NCBI GenBank assembly: GCA_902766185.1 | Contig: CACXCQ010000003.1 | Coordinates: 1 to 20,394 of the forward strand | Source: an uncultured Eubacteriales bacterium | Lineage (GTDB): Bacteria > Bacillota > Clostridia > Peptostreptococcales > Anaerovoracaceae | DNA: 20,394 nt | Direction of reading: 5' to 3' | In this document: positions 7,374 to 14,403 of the stretch, in pieces | How the letters are laid out: every line of letters starts with the position of its first letter | Position numbering within the stretch: the first letter of the stretch is position 1 | The notes under the pieces: model-generated | What the model was told of the DNA's origin: nothing | The model's database searches: none | Seen by the model: the letters and a program-made list of their open reading frames with translations, nothing else | Position numbers and translations under genes: made by a program

Positions 7374-8699
7374 ATGTTTGTGGATCGAGCGAAGATCCTG
7401 ATCCGTTCCGGCAAGGGAGGAGACGGTTGCGTTTCCTTCCGGCGGGAGCCCTTCGTTCCGGAGGGCGGGCCCGACGGCGGCAACGGAGGCAAGGGCGGAG
7501 ACGTGATCATCCAGGCGGATGAGAATCTCCGCACCCTGATGGATTTCCGATACAAGAGAAAATACGAAGCGGAGAACGGCCAGAACGGTATGCGCAAGAA
7601 GCGCTTCGGCAAAGACGGCCAGGACCTGGTGATCAAGGTCCCGGTAGGCACCATGGTCATCGACGAAGAGACCGGCAAGCTCATGGGAGACATGATCAGG
7701 CACGGCCAGTCTTTTGTTGCGGCAAAAGGCGGCAAGGGCGGAAAAGGGAACACCATGTACACCACATCCACCCGCCAGGCCCCCAATTTTGCCGAGGCCG
7801 GCGGTTTTGCCAAAGAGCGTTCTGTGATCCTGGAGATGAAGCTCATCGCCGATGTAGGACTGGTGGGCTTTCCTAACGTGGGGAAATCCACGCTGCTCTC
7901 CATGGCCACAAGCGCCCGGCCGAAGATCGCCAACTATCATTTCACCACCATCGAGCCGAATCTGGGGGTGGTGCAGATGTTCGACACTGCCTTTGTGATG
8001 GCGGACATTGCCGGCATCATCGAGGGCGCTCACGAGGGCGCGGGTCTGGGACATGATTTCCTGAAGCATATCGAGCGGACAAGAGTGCTGATCCATGTGG
8101 TGGACGTGTCCGGAAGCGAAGGCAGAGACCCCATCGAGGACTTCGAGAAGATCAATGAGGAGCTCTCCAGATATAGTGAGAAGCTGACCGCCAAGCCCCA
8201 GATCGTGGCTGCAAACAAGATCGACATCCTCGGCTGCGGACCGGATCCGGAGGACCTTCTGATTTGCGATGAGTACATCCGTTTCCGGGAGCATGTGGAA
8301 AAGCTGGGCTATCCTGTGTTTCCCATGTCTGCCGCCGCCGGCCAGGGGATCGAGGAGATCCTTCGCGCTGCCTTTGCGAAGCTGCAGGAGGTGCTGCAGG
8401 AGCCGGAGGATGCGCCGGAGTACGAGATGTTCGACTTCGACAGAGACGACGAGGATCCGGATTACCGGACGGTCTACGGCGAGTTTGACGGAGAGGCTTA
8501 CGTGCTTTCCGGCAAGCAGCTGCTGAAGATATTCAACTCCACCAATTTCAACGATAACGGGTCCCTCCGGTATCTGTACCGTTACATCGAGAACAGCGGC
8601 GGTCTGGAGAAGCTGAAGGAGCTTGGACTGGATAACGGAGACACCGTCAGGATCGAGGATTTTGAATTTGAGTATTACGACGAGGATTACGATCTATGA
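7374..8699 (+). CDS. obgE: GTPase ObgE/CgtA
   Basis: An essential-type GTPase linked to late 50S subunit assembly and stress signalling. It has 441 residues. The glycine-rich Obg domain spans about 1-158 (GKGGDGCVSFRREPFVPEGG at the start). The G domain follows with P-loop GFPNVGKS at 165-172, switch II DIAGIIEGAHEGAGLG, and NKID for base recognition. A C-terminal OCT domain covers about 355-441 and ends in an acidic stretch. The Firmicutes-type OCT domain agrees with the taxonomic call. AGGAG at 7359-7363 lies 10 bases upstream of the ATG. The stop overlaps the next start in ATGA (8696-8699). Position behind rplU-rpmA is the classic bacterial arrangement. Confidence 0.96.
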   Translation: MFVDRAKILIRSGKGGDGCVSFRREPFVPEGGPDGGNGGKGGDVIIQADENLRTLMDFRYKRKYEAENGQNGMRKKRFGKDGQDLVIKVPVGTMVIDEETGKLMGDMIRHGQSFVAAKGGKGGKGNTMYTTSTRQAPNFAEAGGFAKERSVILEMKLIADVGLVGFPNVGKSTLLSMATSARPKIANYHFTTIEPNLGVVQMFDTAFVMADIAGIIEGAHEGAGLGHDFLKHIERTRVLIHVVDVSGSEGRDPIEDFEKINEELSRYSEKLTAKPQIVAANKIDILGCGPDPEDLLICDEYIRFREHVEKLGYPVFPMSAAAGQGIEEILRAAFAKLQEVLQEPEDAPEYEMFDFDRDDEDPDYRTVYGEFDGEAYVLSGKQLLKIFNSTNFNDNGSLRYLYRYIENSGGLEKLKELGLDNGDTVRIEDFEFEYYDEDYDL

Positions 8700-9277
8700 C
8701 AGGAGTGACGAACCGGCATCCTGACCGGCAGGAGTGCTACGGCTATCTGCAACAGTACGGGACACCGCCCCACGTTATCGGGCACTGCAAAGCAGTGGCC
8801 GCAGTGGGCTACACCCTGGCCAGGGCGCTGAACGAAAAAGGATACGGCCTTGACCTGGGACTGGTGCTTTCCGCGGGGCTTCTTCACGATATGGCCAGAA
8901 CGGAGGATATGCACTGGGAAGCTGCGGCGAAATGGTGCCAGGCCAGAGGGTTTCAGCAGGAGGCCGCCATCATCCAGGTCCATATGAACTACGATCCTTT
9001 TAACGACGCGGAGCATTTTAACGAGACGGACGTGGTCTGTCTGGCGGACCGGACCGTTCTGGAGGACCGCTACGCGGGCATCGACCGCAGAATGGATTAC
9101 ATCGTCGATAAGGCGATCCGCCAGGGTCATCCGGAGCATAAGCCCCATATCCTGAGAAAGAAAAACGAAACCAGTAGTCTGATCGCTTCCATCGAAGCCA
9201 TTCTCGGCTGTTCGCTGGATGCGCTGATGGAGAACATCGACTACGAGCATGTGGAGGATGCCAGTCCCGGAACATGA
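8696..9277 (+). CDS. HD-domain phosphohydrolase-like protein of unknown substrate
   Basis: A 193-residue soluble protein with the metal-binding pattern of the HD superfamily: H30 (HVIGHCKAVA), H64-D65 (GLLHDMAR), H96 (IIQVHMNYD) and D118 (CLADRTV). These ligands are consistent with a divalent-metal phosphohydrolase. It occupies the place after obgE where many Firmicutes have nadD and yqeK, but the spacing and flanking sequence do not look like YqeK to me. It instead resembles the HD proteins sometimes fused to molybdopterin-type nucleotidyltransferases. ATGA overlaps at both ends, with obgE (8696-8699) and with the radical SAM gene (9274-9277), indicate one translationally coupled unit. The substrate cannot be read from sequence. 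Confidence 0.85.
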   Translation: MTGVTNRHPDRQECYGYLQQYGTPPHVIGHCKAVAAVGYTLARALNEKGYGLDLGLVLSAGLLHDMARTEDMHWEAAAKWCQARGFQQEAAIIQVHMNYDPFNDAEHFNETDVVCLADRTVLEDRYAGIDRRMDYIVDKAIRQGHPEHKPHILRKKNETSSLIASIEAILGCSLDALMENIDYEHVEDASPGT

Positions 9278-11163
9278 ACATCGACAAAAAATTAGAACAG
9301 ATCCTGCGCCGGGTGGAGAAGCCGGCCAGATATATCGGCGGGGAAGTCAACATCGTCCGCAAGGATCCCGCCGCGGTAAAGACGCGGTTGGCTTTTGCTT
9401 TTCCCGATACGTATGAGATCGGTATGTCCTATCTGGGCCTGCAGATCCTTTATCATATTCTGAACAGCAATGACCAGATCTATTGTGAGCGTGTTTTCGC
9501 TCCGGCGGCTGACATGGAGGACATCATGCGGCAGGAGGGGATGGAACTCTTCACTCTGGAGACCTTCACTCCCGTTTCGCAGATGGACATCCTCGGGTTC
9601 ACCCTGCAGTACGAGCTGGCTTATACCAACGTCCTGAACATGATGGAACTCTCCGGGATCCCCATTCGTTCGGAGGAGCGGATGGATCTGGATCCGGACG
9701 GGGACAAGTGGCCGGTGATCATCGCGGGAGGACCCTGCGCCTATAATCCGGAGCCGCTGGCCGACTTCATCGACGCGTTCCTCATCGGCGACGGGGAGGA
9801 GCTTCTGGAACAGGTCTGTCTGGAATATGCCGCGGCGAAGGAAGAAGCCGCGCAAAGGCTGGAGGGAACAGATGACGAAGGGCTGAAGAAGGTCTTTCTG
9901 CGGCGGATCGCAAAGCTTCCCGGAGTCTATGTCCCTGCCTTTTACGCGGTGGACTATAAGGAGGACGGGACCATATCCGCCGTGCGTCCAGTGGACGACG
10001 CGGCACCGGAAAAGGTCCGCAGGGCCATCGTGTCCGACATCGAAGCCGTGGACTTTCCCACGGACAATCTGGTTCCTCTCATCGAGACGGTCCACGACAG
10101 ATCCGTGGTGGAGACCTTCCGGGGATGCACCCGTGGATGCCGATTCTGTCAGGCTGGCATGATCTACCGTCCGGTGCGCGAGCGGACGAAGGATAAGATC
10201 CTGCAGCTCGCCATGGACCAGCTCAGCAGCACCGGTCACGACGAGCTGTCTCTGCTGTCCCTGTCCACCAGCGACTATTCCCGCTTCGAGGACATGGCTA
10301 CGGAGCTGATGGGCATGTGCAGGCAGAGGAACGTGGCTCTGTCGCTTCCGTCACTGCGGCTGGATTCCTTCTCCTTCAGGGTCCTGGAGGAGATCCAGGG
10401 ATACCGCAAGTCCGGACTTACCTTCGCGCCGGAGGCGGGGACTCAGCGGCTCCGGGATGTGATCAACAAGAACATCACGGAGGAGCACATCTATTCCGCG
10501 ACCCGCCAGGCCATCGAGCTTGGCTGGGAGCACATCAAGCTCTATTTCATGATCGGCCTGCCCACGGAGACCGACGAGGATCTGGACGGCATCGCCGAGA
10601 TCGCCAGGAACATTATGGACATCAATTTCCAGATCCGCGGACGAAAGGGCGGAAGGTTCCGGGTGACGGTGAGCGTATCGAATTTCGTTCCCAAGCCACA
10701 TACCCCGTTCCAGTGGGAGGCCCAGGATACGGCCGCCGACTTTATCCGCAAACACGATTATCTGGCGGCAAAGCTGCGGATCAAAGGCGTGACCTTCCAT
10801 TATCACGAGTCAAACACCAGCAGCCTGGAAGCCGTTTTCGCCAGAGGAGACCGCAGGACAGGGCGCGTGCTGGAGGAAGCCCGCAGGCTGGGCTGCCGCT
10901 TCGACGCCTGGACGGAGCATTTCCACGAGGAGGTGTGGGAGAAGGCTTTCGCGGCTGCCGGGATCGATCCGGATCTCTATACCACCAGAGAACGCCAGGT
11001 GGAGGAGGTGCTGCCCTGGGATCACATCGATCCAGTGGTAACGAGAGAGTACCTTGCCTCCGAGAGGGAGAAGGCCCTGCGCCAGCAGACTACGCCGGAC
11101 TGCCGGGAAGGCTGCACCGGCTGCGGAATGAATCGGGTAACGGAGTGTTTCTGCAATGTCTAA
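9274..11163 (+). CDS. Radical SAM protein of the TIGR03960 type (nominal B12-binding N-terminal domain)
   Basis: A 629-residue radical SAM enzyme of unknown reaction. Residues 1-200 form an N-terminal domain of the cobalamin-binding-like fold (FPDTYEIGMSYLGLQIL at 43-59), but no DxHxxG cobalamin motif is visible, so B12 binding is doubtful. The radical SAM core follows, with the cluster cysteines C285, C289 and C292 in RGCTRGCRFCQAG. FAPEAGTQRLRDVINK and the SVSNFVPKPHTPFQW segment are typical of this family. A second cysteine set ends the protein: C610, C614, C617, C625 and C627, possibly an auxiliary Fe-S site. The start overlaps the HD gene, and the 3' end overlaps the DUF2344 gene by 8 bases. 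In many anaerobes this pair sits next to rng-rplU-rpmA-obgE; here it is downstream of obgE and rng is absent from the window. Confidence 0.88.
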   Translation: MNIDKKLEQILRRVEKPARYIGGEVNIVRKDPAAVKTRLAFAFPDTYEIGMSYLGLQILYHILNSNDQIYCERVFAPAADMEDIMRQEGMELFTLETFTPVSQMDILGFTLQYELAYTNVLNMMELSGIPIRSEERMDLDPDGDKWPVIIAGGPCAYNPEPLADFIDAFLIGDGEELLEQVCLEYAAAKEEAAQRLEGTDDEGLKKVFLRRIAKLPGVYVPAFYAVDYKEDGTISAVRPVDDAAPEKVRRAIVSDIEAVDFPTDNLVPLIETVHDRSVVETFRGCTRGCRFCQAGMIYRPVRERTKDKILQLAMDQLSSTGHDELSLLSLSTSDYSRFEDMATELMGMCRQRNVALSLPSLRLDSFSFRVLEEIQGYRKSGLTFAPEAGTQRLRDVINKNITEEHIYSATRQAIELGWEHIKLYFMIGLPTETDEDLDGIAEIARNIMDINFQIRGRKGGRFRVTVSVSNFVPKPHTPFQWEAQDTAADFIRKHDYLAAKLRIKGVTFHYHESNTSSLEAVFARGDRRTGRVLEEARRLGCRFDAWTEHFHEEVWEKAFAAAGIDPDLYTTRERQVEEVLPWDHIDPVVTREYLASEREKALRQQTTPDCREGCTGCGMNRVTECFCNV

Positions 11164-11938
11164 ATACATCATCGAATTTTCAAAAACCGGAACCATCTGC
11201 TTCACCTCCCATCTGGATCTGATGCGGATCTTCAAGCGGTCCTTCAAGCGGGCAGGCATCGGTCTGGCCTATTCCCAGGGCTTCAATCCGCACCCCAAGA
11301 TGGGCTTCGCCCAGCCCCTTTCCCTGGGGTACTGGGGCATGGAGGAGTTCTTCGAGTTCGAAACGGAGGAAGAGATCTCCGAGGACCAGCTTTTGCAAAG
11401 GCTGGGCAGCGTCATGCCGGAGGGCATCCGTCTGGTGCGCTGTCTTCCCGCGGAGAAACTGACGAAGACTCTGGCGGCCCACACCGTGGCGGCGGAATAC
11501 GTGATCGCCATTCCCGTGGATCCTGACTCCTGTGGGAATGACGGCGGGGAAACGGAGAGCCGCACAGAGGAGGTGCCTGTTGCCGGAACAGCGGCGGTGG
11601 ACAGAGACCCGGATGCGGACCTGAGCGATCCCCACAGCCTTTGGGACAGTTACATGGGGATGGACGAGATCCTCGTCTGGAAGCGGCAGAAAAAGAAGGC
11701 GGGACCGAAGCTTACGGACATCCGGCCCATGATCCGGGAGATCACCTTCCAGTGGGCGCCGGAGGCAGGTTCTCTGTATGTGGACGCCGTGCTGGACGGA
11801 GGCAGCGCCTCCAACCTGAGTCCGGAACTTGTGATCAGCTCCGTCTGCCGGCGCTTCGGCATCGAAACGGACCGGGGAGAGATCAGCGTCATGCGAAAGA
11901 AGATCCTGTTCGACCGGCCTTTGGAAGAACTGCTCTGA
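11156..11938 (+). CDS. Radical SAM-associated protein of the TIGR03936/DUF2344 type
   Basis: A 260-residue protein starting MSKYIIEFSKTGTICFTSHLDLMRIFKR, with the conserved GLAYSQGFNPHPKMGFAQPLSLG at about 36-58. These are hallmarks of the DUF2344 family, which is encoded beside, or fused to, the TIGR03960 radical SAM protein. Its function is unknown, and co-occurrence suggests it works with that enzyme on one substrate. The ATG lies 8 bases inside the preceding gene, with GGAG about 10 bases upstream. Residues about 122-165 are a polar, Glu/Asp/Thr-rich stretch that looks like a poorly conserved insertion. The gene ends the obgE cluster; rpsT has its own promoter downstream. Confidence 0.85.
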   Translation: MSKYIIEFSKTGTICFTSHLDLMRIFKRSFKRAGIGLAYSQGFNPHPKMGFAQPLSLGYWGMEEFFEFETEEEISEDQLLQRLGSVMPEGIRLVRCLPAEKLTKTLAAHTVAAEYVIAIPVDPDSCGNDGGETESRTEEVPVAGTAAVDRDPDADLSDPHSLWDSYMGMDEILVWKRQKKKAGPKLTDIRPMIREITFQWAPEAGSLYVDAVLDGGSASNLSPELVISSVCRRFGIETDRGEISVMRKKILFDRPLEELL

Positions 11939-11975
11939 TCCTGGAAGCGGATCCGGCTCCGGACAAAAATAATCC

Positions 11976-12004
11976 TTGCATATTGACGGCCAGTCCGTTA
12001 TACT
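11976..12004 (+). promoter_or_regulatory. Sigma-A-type promoter of rpsT
   Basis: TTGCAT at 11976-11981 and TATACT at 11999-12004 have a 17-base spacer. Transcription would begin near 12011, giving a 65-base leader. A nearer TTGACG at 11983-11988 is too close to the -10 to serve. Confidence 0.7.
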
Positions 12005-12020
12005 ATTATCTGCGTATTTA

Positions 12021-12043
12021 CGCCGTGGCATAATGCTGCGGCG
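12021..12043 (+). promoter_or_regulatory. Leader hairpin upstream of rpsT
   Basis: Positions 12021-12030 pair with 12034-12043 (outer CGCCG with CGGCG, inner GCA with TGC, two G-T pairs between) around a 3-base loop. It begins about 10 bases into the predicted transcript and ends 32 bases before the S20 start. It could be an autoregulatory site or a simple 5' stabiliser; I know of no S20 leader class it matches. Confidence 0.4.
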
Positions 12044-12075
12044 GGCTATCGATAACAGAAAGTGGGGTAAATTGA

Positions 12076-12342
12076 ATGGCTAACATTAAATCCGCAAAGA
12101 AAAGAATCCGTGTCATCGACAAGAAAACGGCCAGAAACAGAAGAGTGCGCAATCACCTGAAGGCGATCCTGAAGGCGTATGACGCAGCCATCGAAGCTGG
12201 CGACATGGACGCTGCGAAGGAACTCCTGGTCAAAGCTGAGAAGAAACTCAAGCAGGCCGCGGCTAAGGGAACGATCCACAAGAACGCTGCATCCAGAAAG
12301 GTTTCCCGTCTGGCAAAGAGATTCAACAAGGCGAATGCCTGA
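12076..12342 (+). CDS. rpsT: Small-subunit ribosomal protein S20 (bS20)
   Basis: S20 binds 16S rRNA early in 30S assembly. The 88-residue protein starts MANIKSAKKRIRVIDKKTARNRRVRNHLK and ends with the usual GTIHKNAASRKVSRLAKRFNKA segment. Both length and sequence are typical. It is a single-gene transcript with its own promoter and a strong terminator. The ribosome site is unusual: upstream of the ATG there is only GTGGGG (about 12062-12067), which can pair with the anti-Shine-Dalgarno only through a G-U wobble. Codon use favours AGA and AAG, as in rplU and rpmA. Confidence 0.97.
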   Translation: MANIKSAKKRIRVIDKKTARNRRVRNHLKAILKAYDAAIEAGDMDAAKELLVKAEKKLKQAAAKGTIHKNAASRKVSRLAKRFNKANA

Positions 12343-12362
12343 TTCTCACCCGTCCCCACAAA

Positions 12363-12405
12363 GCAGATGACCTCGTGCCATCTGCGGCGCATAAGTTAAA
12401 TGCGT
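12363..12405 (+). other. Two stem-loops in the rpsT 3' region
   Basis: GCAGATG 12363-12369 pairs with CATCTGC 12379-12385, and GCGCAT 12387-12392 pairs with ATGCGT 12400-12405 (one G-T pair). Neither is followed by a T run. They precede the main terminator and may be mRNA-stability elements. Confidence 0.4.
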
Positions 12406-12419
12406 ATTGAGAATTCAAA

Positions 12420-12450
12420 AAAAGAACCGGATGTGTCTCCCGGTTCTTTT
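12420..12450. terminator. Bidirectional intrinsic terminator between convergent rpsT and deoD
   Basis: AAAAGAACCGG (12420-12430) pairs with CCGGTTCTTTT (12440-12450) around a 9-base loop. On the + strand the stem is followed by CTTTTTT; on the minus strand the matching A run (about 12416-12423) supplies the T tract. It can therefore end both rpsT from the left and deoD from the right. Confidence 0.85.
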
Positions 12451-12494
12451 CTTTTTTGACTCTCGCATCCGGCTGTTGCTCTCCGCATCCACCG

Positions 12495-13199
12495 CTAGGC
12501 GGTCACTGTCTCCAGGGCAAGGTGCATCATGTCGGTAAAGCTCTTCTGCCGTTCTTCGCTGCTGGTCACTTCTCCGGAGATGAAGTGGTCGCTGATGGTC
12601 ATGATGGCAAGAGCGTTGGCGCCGTGATACGCGGCGTTCATGTACAGCGCGGCAGCTTCCATCTCCACGGCCATCACGTTCATGGCCGCCCACTGTTTCC
12701 ATTTGTCCGGGTCTGTATCGTAGAAGTTGTCGCTGGACAGGATGTTGCCTGCGTGGAACCCGATGCCCGTCTTCTCGGATGCCTGCTGCAGCTTCATCAG
12801 AAGCTCGAAGCTGGCGCAGGGGGCATAGGTGCCGGGCAGATCGAAGGCGTCCGCGTAATTGGAGTTCGTGGATGCCGCCACGCCAGCGACGATGTCCCGG
12901 ACGTGGATGTCCTTGTGGTAGGAGCCTGCGGTGCCGACCCGCATCAGGTTCCGGCATCCGAAGTCTTTGATCAGCTCCCAGGAGTAGATCCCGATGGAAG
13001 GCATGCCCATGCCGGTCCCCTGAACGGATACCGGCACGCCTTTGTACGTTCCGGTGTATCCGAGCATTCCTCTGACTTCGTTATAGCATTTCGCTCCCTC
13101 CAGGAAGTTCTCCGCGATGAATTTCGCCCGCAGGGGGTCTCCGGGAAGCAGGATGGATTCCGCGATCTGTCCCCGCTCTGCATTGATGTGTGTACTCAT
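12495..13199 (-). CDS. deoD: Purine nucleoside phosphorylase, hexameric DeoD type
   Basis: Splits purine (deoxy)ribonucleosides with phosphate into base and (deoxy)ribose 1-phosphate for salvage. The 234 residues match the DeoD length. Active-site residues known from the E. coli enzyme are at the same numbers: H4, G20, R24, R43 and R87 for phosphate and inter-subunit contacts, the VEMEAA segment at 178-183 for ribose, and D204 and R217 for the purine base. Position 90 is Thr rather than Ser. The catalytic Asp (TISDH) marks the high-molecular-mass family that accepts 6-amino and 6-oxo purines. A ribosome site (GAGGG, complement of 13207-13211) precedes the ATG by 7 bases. It is transcribed toward rpsT, and a terminator separates the two. 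Confidence 0.95.
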   Translation of the reverse strand: MSTHINAERGQIAESILLPGDPLRAKFIAENFLEGAKCYNEVRGMLGYTGTYKGVPVSVQGTGMGMPSIGIYSWELIKDFGCRNLMRVGTAGSYHKDIHVRDIVAGVAASTNSNYADAFDLPGTYAPCASFELLMKLQQASEKTGIGFHAGNILSSDNFYDTDPDKWKQWAAMNVMAVEMEAAALYMNAAYHGANALAIMTISDHFISGEVTSSEERQKSFTDMMHLALETVTA

Positions 13200-13270
13200 A
13201 GTTTATCCCTCGATTTCTCTGTTTTGTGATCGCCCGTCCGTTCCGACCGGAGGAGCGTGGCTTCACTGTT

Positions 13271-13299
13271 ATTATACTGGCAGGGGAGCAGGGATGCGA
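13271..13299 (-). promoter_or_regulatory. Candidate deoD promoter
   Basis: On the minus strand a perfect TATAAT occupies 13276-13271. The hexamer 17 bases upstream (TCGCAT, 13299-13294) is a poor -35. Transcription would begin near 13264, giving a leader of about 65 bases. The 144-base gap between deoD and comEA fits a separate promoter. Confidence 0.5.
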
Positions 13300-13343
13300 G
13301 AATTTTTTTCGTTCGTTCATCTCGTCCGGCCCGTCACGCCGGG

Positions 13344-14102
13344 TCAGATGGTGACATCGTCCCGCATTTTCTCGAAAGTCTTATCGCCGATGCCGGAAAC
13401 CTTCTTCAGATCCTCGATGGCAGTGAAGCTGCCGTTCTGTTCCCGATAATCCACGATCTTCTGGGCGGTCACCGGACCTACGCCGGTGAGCTGCTGCAAA
13501 AGCACTACGTCTGCCGTGTTGATGTTGATCTTCCCGCCGCTTATCCCGGCGAGCTGCGCGCCGGATCCGGTGCCGGCTGAACCTGATCCGTCTGATGCTG
13601 CGCCGCCGGAAGCGGTTCCTGCTGAGGCCGTTTCGCCTTCCGCGGGAATGTAGATCTTCTCTCCGTCGGTCAGCAGAGCGGCCCGGTTCACCTGGGTCAG
13701 ATCCGCATCCTTTTTCAGACCGCCCGCTGCTTCGATGGCGTCTTCAACACGGCTGCCTGTGGGAAGCTCCGCCAGCATGGGATGCTTCACCGCGCCGTCG
13801 ATGTCCACGTAGACGATCCCGTCCGTATCGATCCCGGCCGAAGCCCCGGATCCGGCGCCGGCATCTGCGTTCGCGCCGCCCGCCCCGGACCGGTCCGCCT
13901 GTTCCTGCGCTGAGCCTGCCTTTCCGTCCGGATCCTCCACCACAAGGGGCTGGTCGCTCTGATGCATGTACAGCAGAACGATCATCAGGACCACCACCAG
14001 GATCGCTGCCAGCTTAACTGTTTCCTTCTTGTTCTCCATGAGCACATCCATGATCGAATCCGCATGGAGAAGTTCATCCAGATACTCTCTGAACTTCATC
14101 AT
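13344..14102 (-). CDS. comEA: ComEA-family DNA-binding protein (SLBB plus helix-hairpin-helix)
   Basis: A membrane-anchored DNA receptor of the natural transformation system, or a related envelope DNA-binding protein. The 252 residues comprise a short cytoplasmic N-terminus (1-29), one membrane helix (about 30-46), a Gly/Ala/Ser-rich linker (about 57-91), an SLBB domain (about 94-153, IVYVDIDGAVKHPML onward), a second Gly/Ser/Ala linker (about 154-188), and a C-terminal pair of helix-hairpin-helix motifs (191-252, KININTADVVLLQQLTGVGP and SGIGDKTFEKM). GGAGG (complement 14109-14113) lies 6 bases before ATG 14102 and 9 before ATG 14099, so either could be used. The frame extends upstream to 14171, but a TTGACA-17-TATGAT promoter lies there, which excludes that start. 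No comEC or comFA is in the window, so transformability is not shown. Confidence 0.88.
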   Translation of the reverse strand: MMKFREYLDELLHADSIMDVLMENKKETVKLAAILVVVLMIVLLYMHQSDQPLVVEDPDGKAGSAQEQADRSGAGGANADAGAGSGASAGIDTDGIVYVDIDGAVKHPMLAELPTGSRVEDAIEAAGGLKKDADLTQVNRAALLTDGEKIYIPAEGETASAGTASGGAASDGSGSAGTGSGAQLAGISGGKININTADVVLLQQLTGVGPVTAQKIVDYREQNGSFTAIEDLKKVSGIGDKTFEKMRDDVTI

Positions 14103-14142
14103 AATCAACCTCCAATCGCTCAATACGTTCCCTTTGCTGTCC

Positions 14143-14171
14143 ATCATAACGAAAATGGAATATAATGTCAA
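14143..14171 (-). promoter_or_regulatory. Sigma-A-type promoter of comEA
   Basis: On the minus strand TTGACA (14171-14166) and TATGAT (14148-14143) are separated by 17 bases, close to consensus. Transcription would start near 14136, giving a leader of about 35 bases that contains the GGAGG ribosome site. Confidence 0.8.
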
Positions 14172-14252
14172 TCAATAAAAATAATGTCAGTGTTGTATAG
14201 TGAAACGGTGAGCCGCATCTGACGTGGTGAAGGGAACAAGGGGGCCGCGTTT

Positions 14253-14346
14253 CTTGCAGCAGACCGCTATATATGCTTGTACTGCAAGTTTTGCTCTCAA
14301 AAATCTTGCAGCAAGCACCGAAACTTGCAGGATAAAATATCCTCGG
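14253..14346 (+). other. Complex stem-loop region upstream of lepA
   Basis: In this gene-free stretch (14172-14403) three blocks nest into one bulged hairpin: TGCTTG 14274-14279 with CAAGCA 14312-14317, CTGCAAG 14282-14288 with CTTGCAG 14305-14311, and TTTTG 14289-14293 with CAAAA 14298-14302, closing a CTCT loop. That is 18 base pairs with a 2-base bulge on each side. Further copies of CTTGCAG at 14253-14259 and 14324-14330 could pair instead with the single CTGCAAG. A second hairpin follows: GGATA 14330-14334 with TATCC 14338-14342, flanked by CCGA 14318-14321 with TCGG 14343-14346. No T run follows, so it is not a simple terminator. It has no T-box signature that I can see. It may be a small RNA, a regulatory element or a relic of an inverted-repeat element. 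Confidence 0.5.
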
Positions 14347-14367
14347 CCAGTCAGAAGGAAGGAGACC

Positions 14368-14396
14368 TTGAACGTTTCGCGCATTTCGGGTACAAT
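14368..14396 (+). promoter_or_regulatory. Candidate lepA promoter that would give a leaderless transcript
   Basis: TTGAAC (14368-14373) and TACAAT (14391-14396) have a 17-base spacer. Transcription would start near 14403, one base before the ATG at 14404. The same TTG (14368) is in frame with lepA 12 codons upstream and is preceded by AAGGAG (14359-14364) at only 3 bases, so it could alternatively be read as a start codon. The two readings exclude each other. Confidence 0.55.
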
Positions 14397-14403
14397 ACAA
14401 AGC

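Noticed and set aside
9274..9900. Cobalamin-binding function of the radical SAM protein's N-terminus
   Set aside because: The family name mentions a B12-binding domain, but no DxHxxG motif is visible, so I keep only the fold-level statement.
13326..13342. Hairpin just past the comEA stop as an intrinsic terminator
   Set aside because: Only 5 base pairs (CCGGC with GCCGG), and on the comEA strand the stem is not followed by a T run; the nearby run is of A.
14224..14403. 60-codon N-terminal extension of LepA from an upstream ATG
   Set aside because: The extra residues do not resemble LepA and read through the stem-loop region and the promoter; no Shine-Dalgarno site precedes that ATG.
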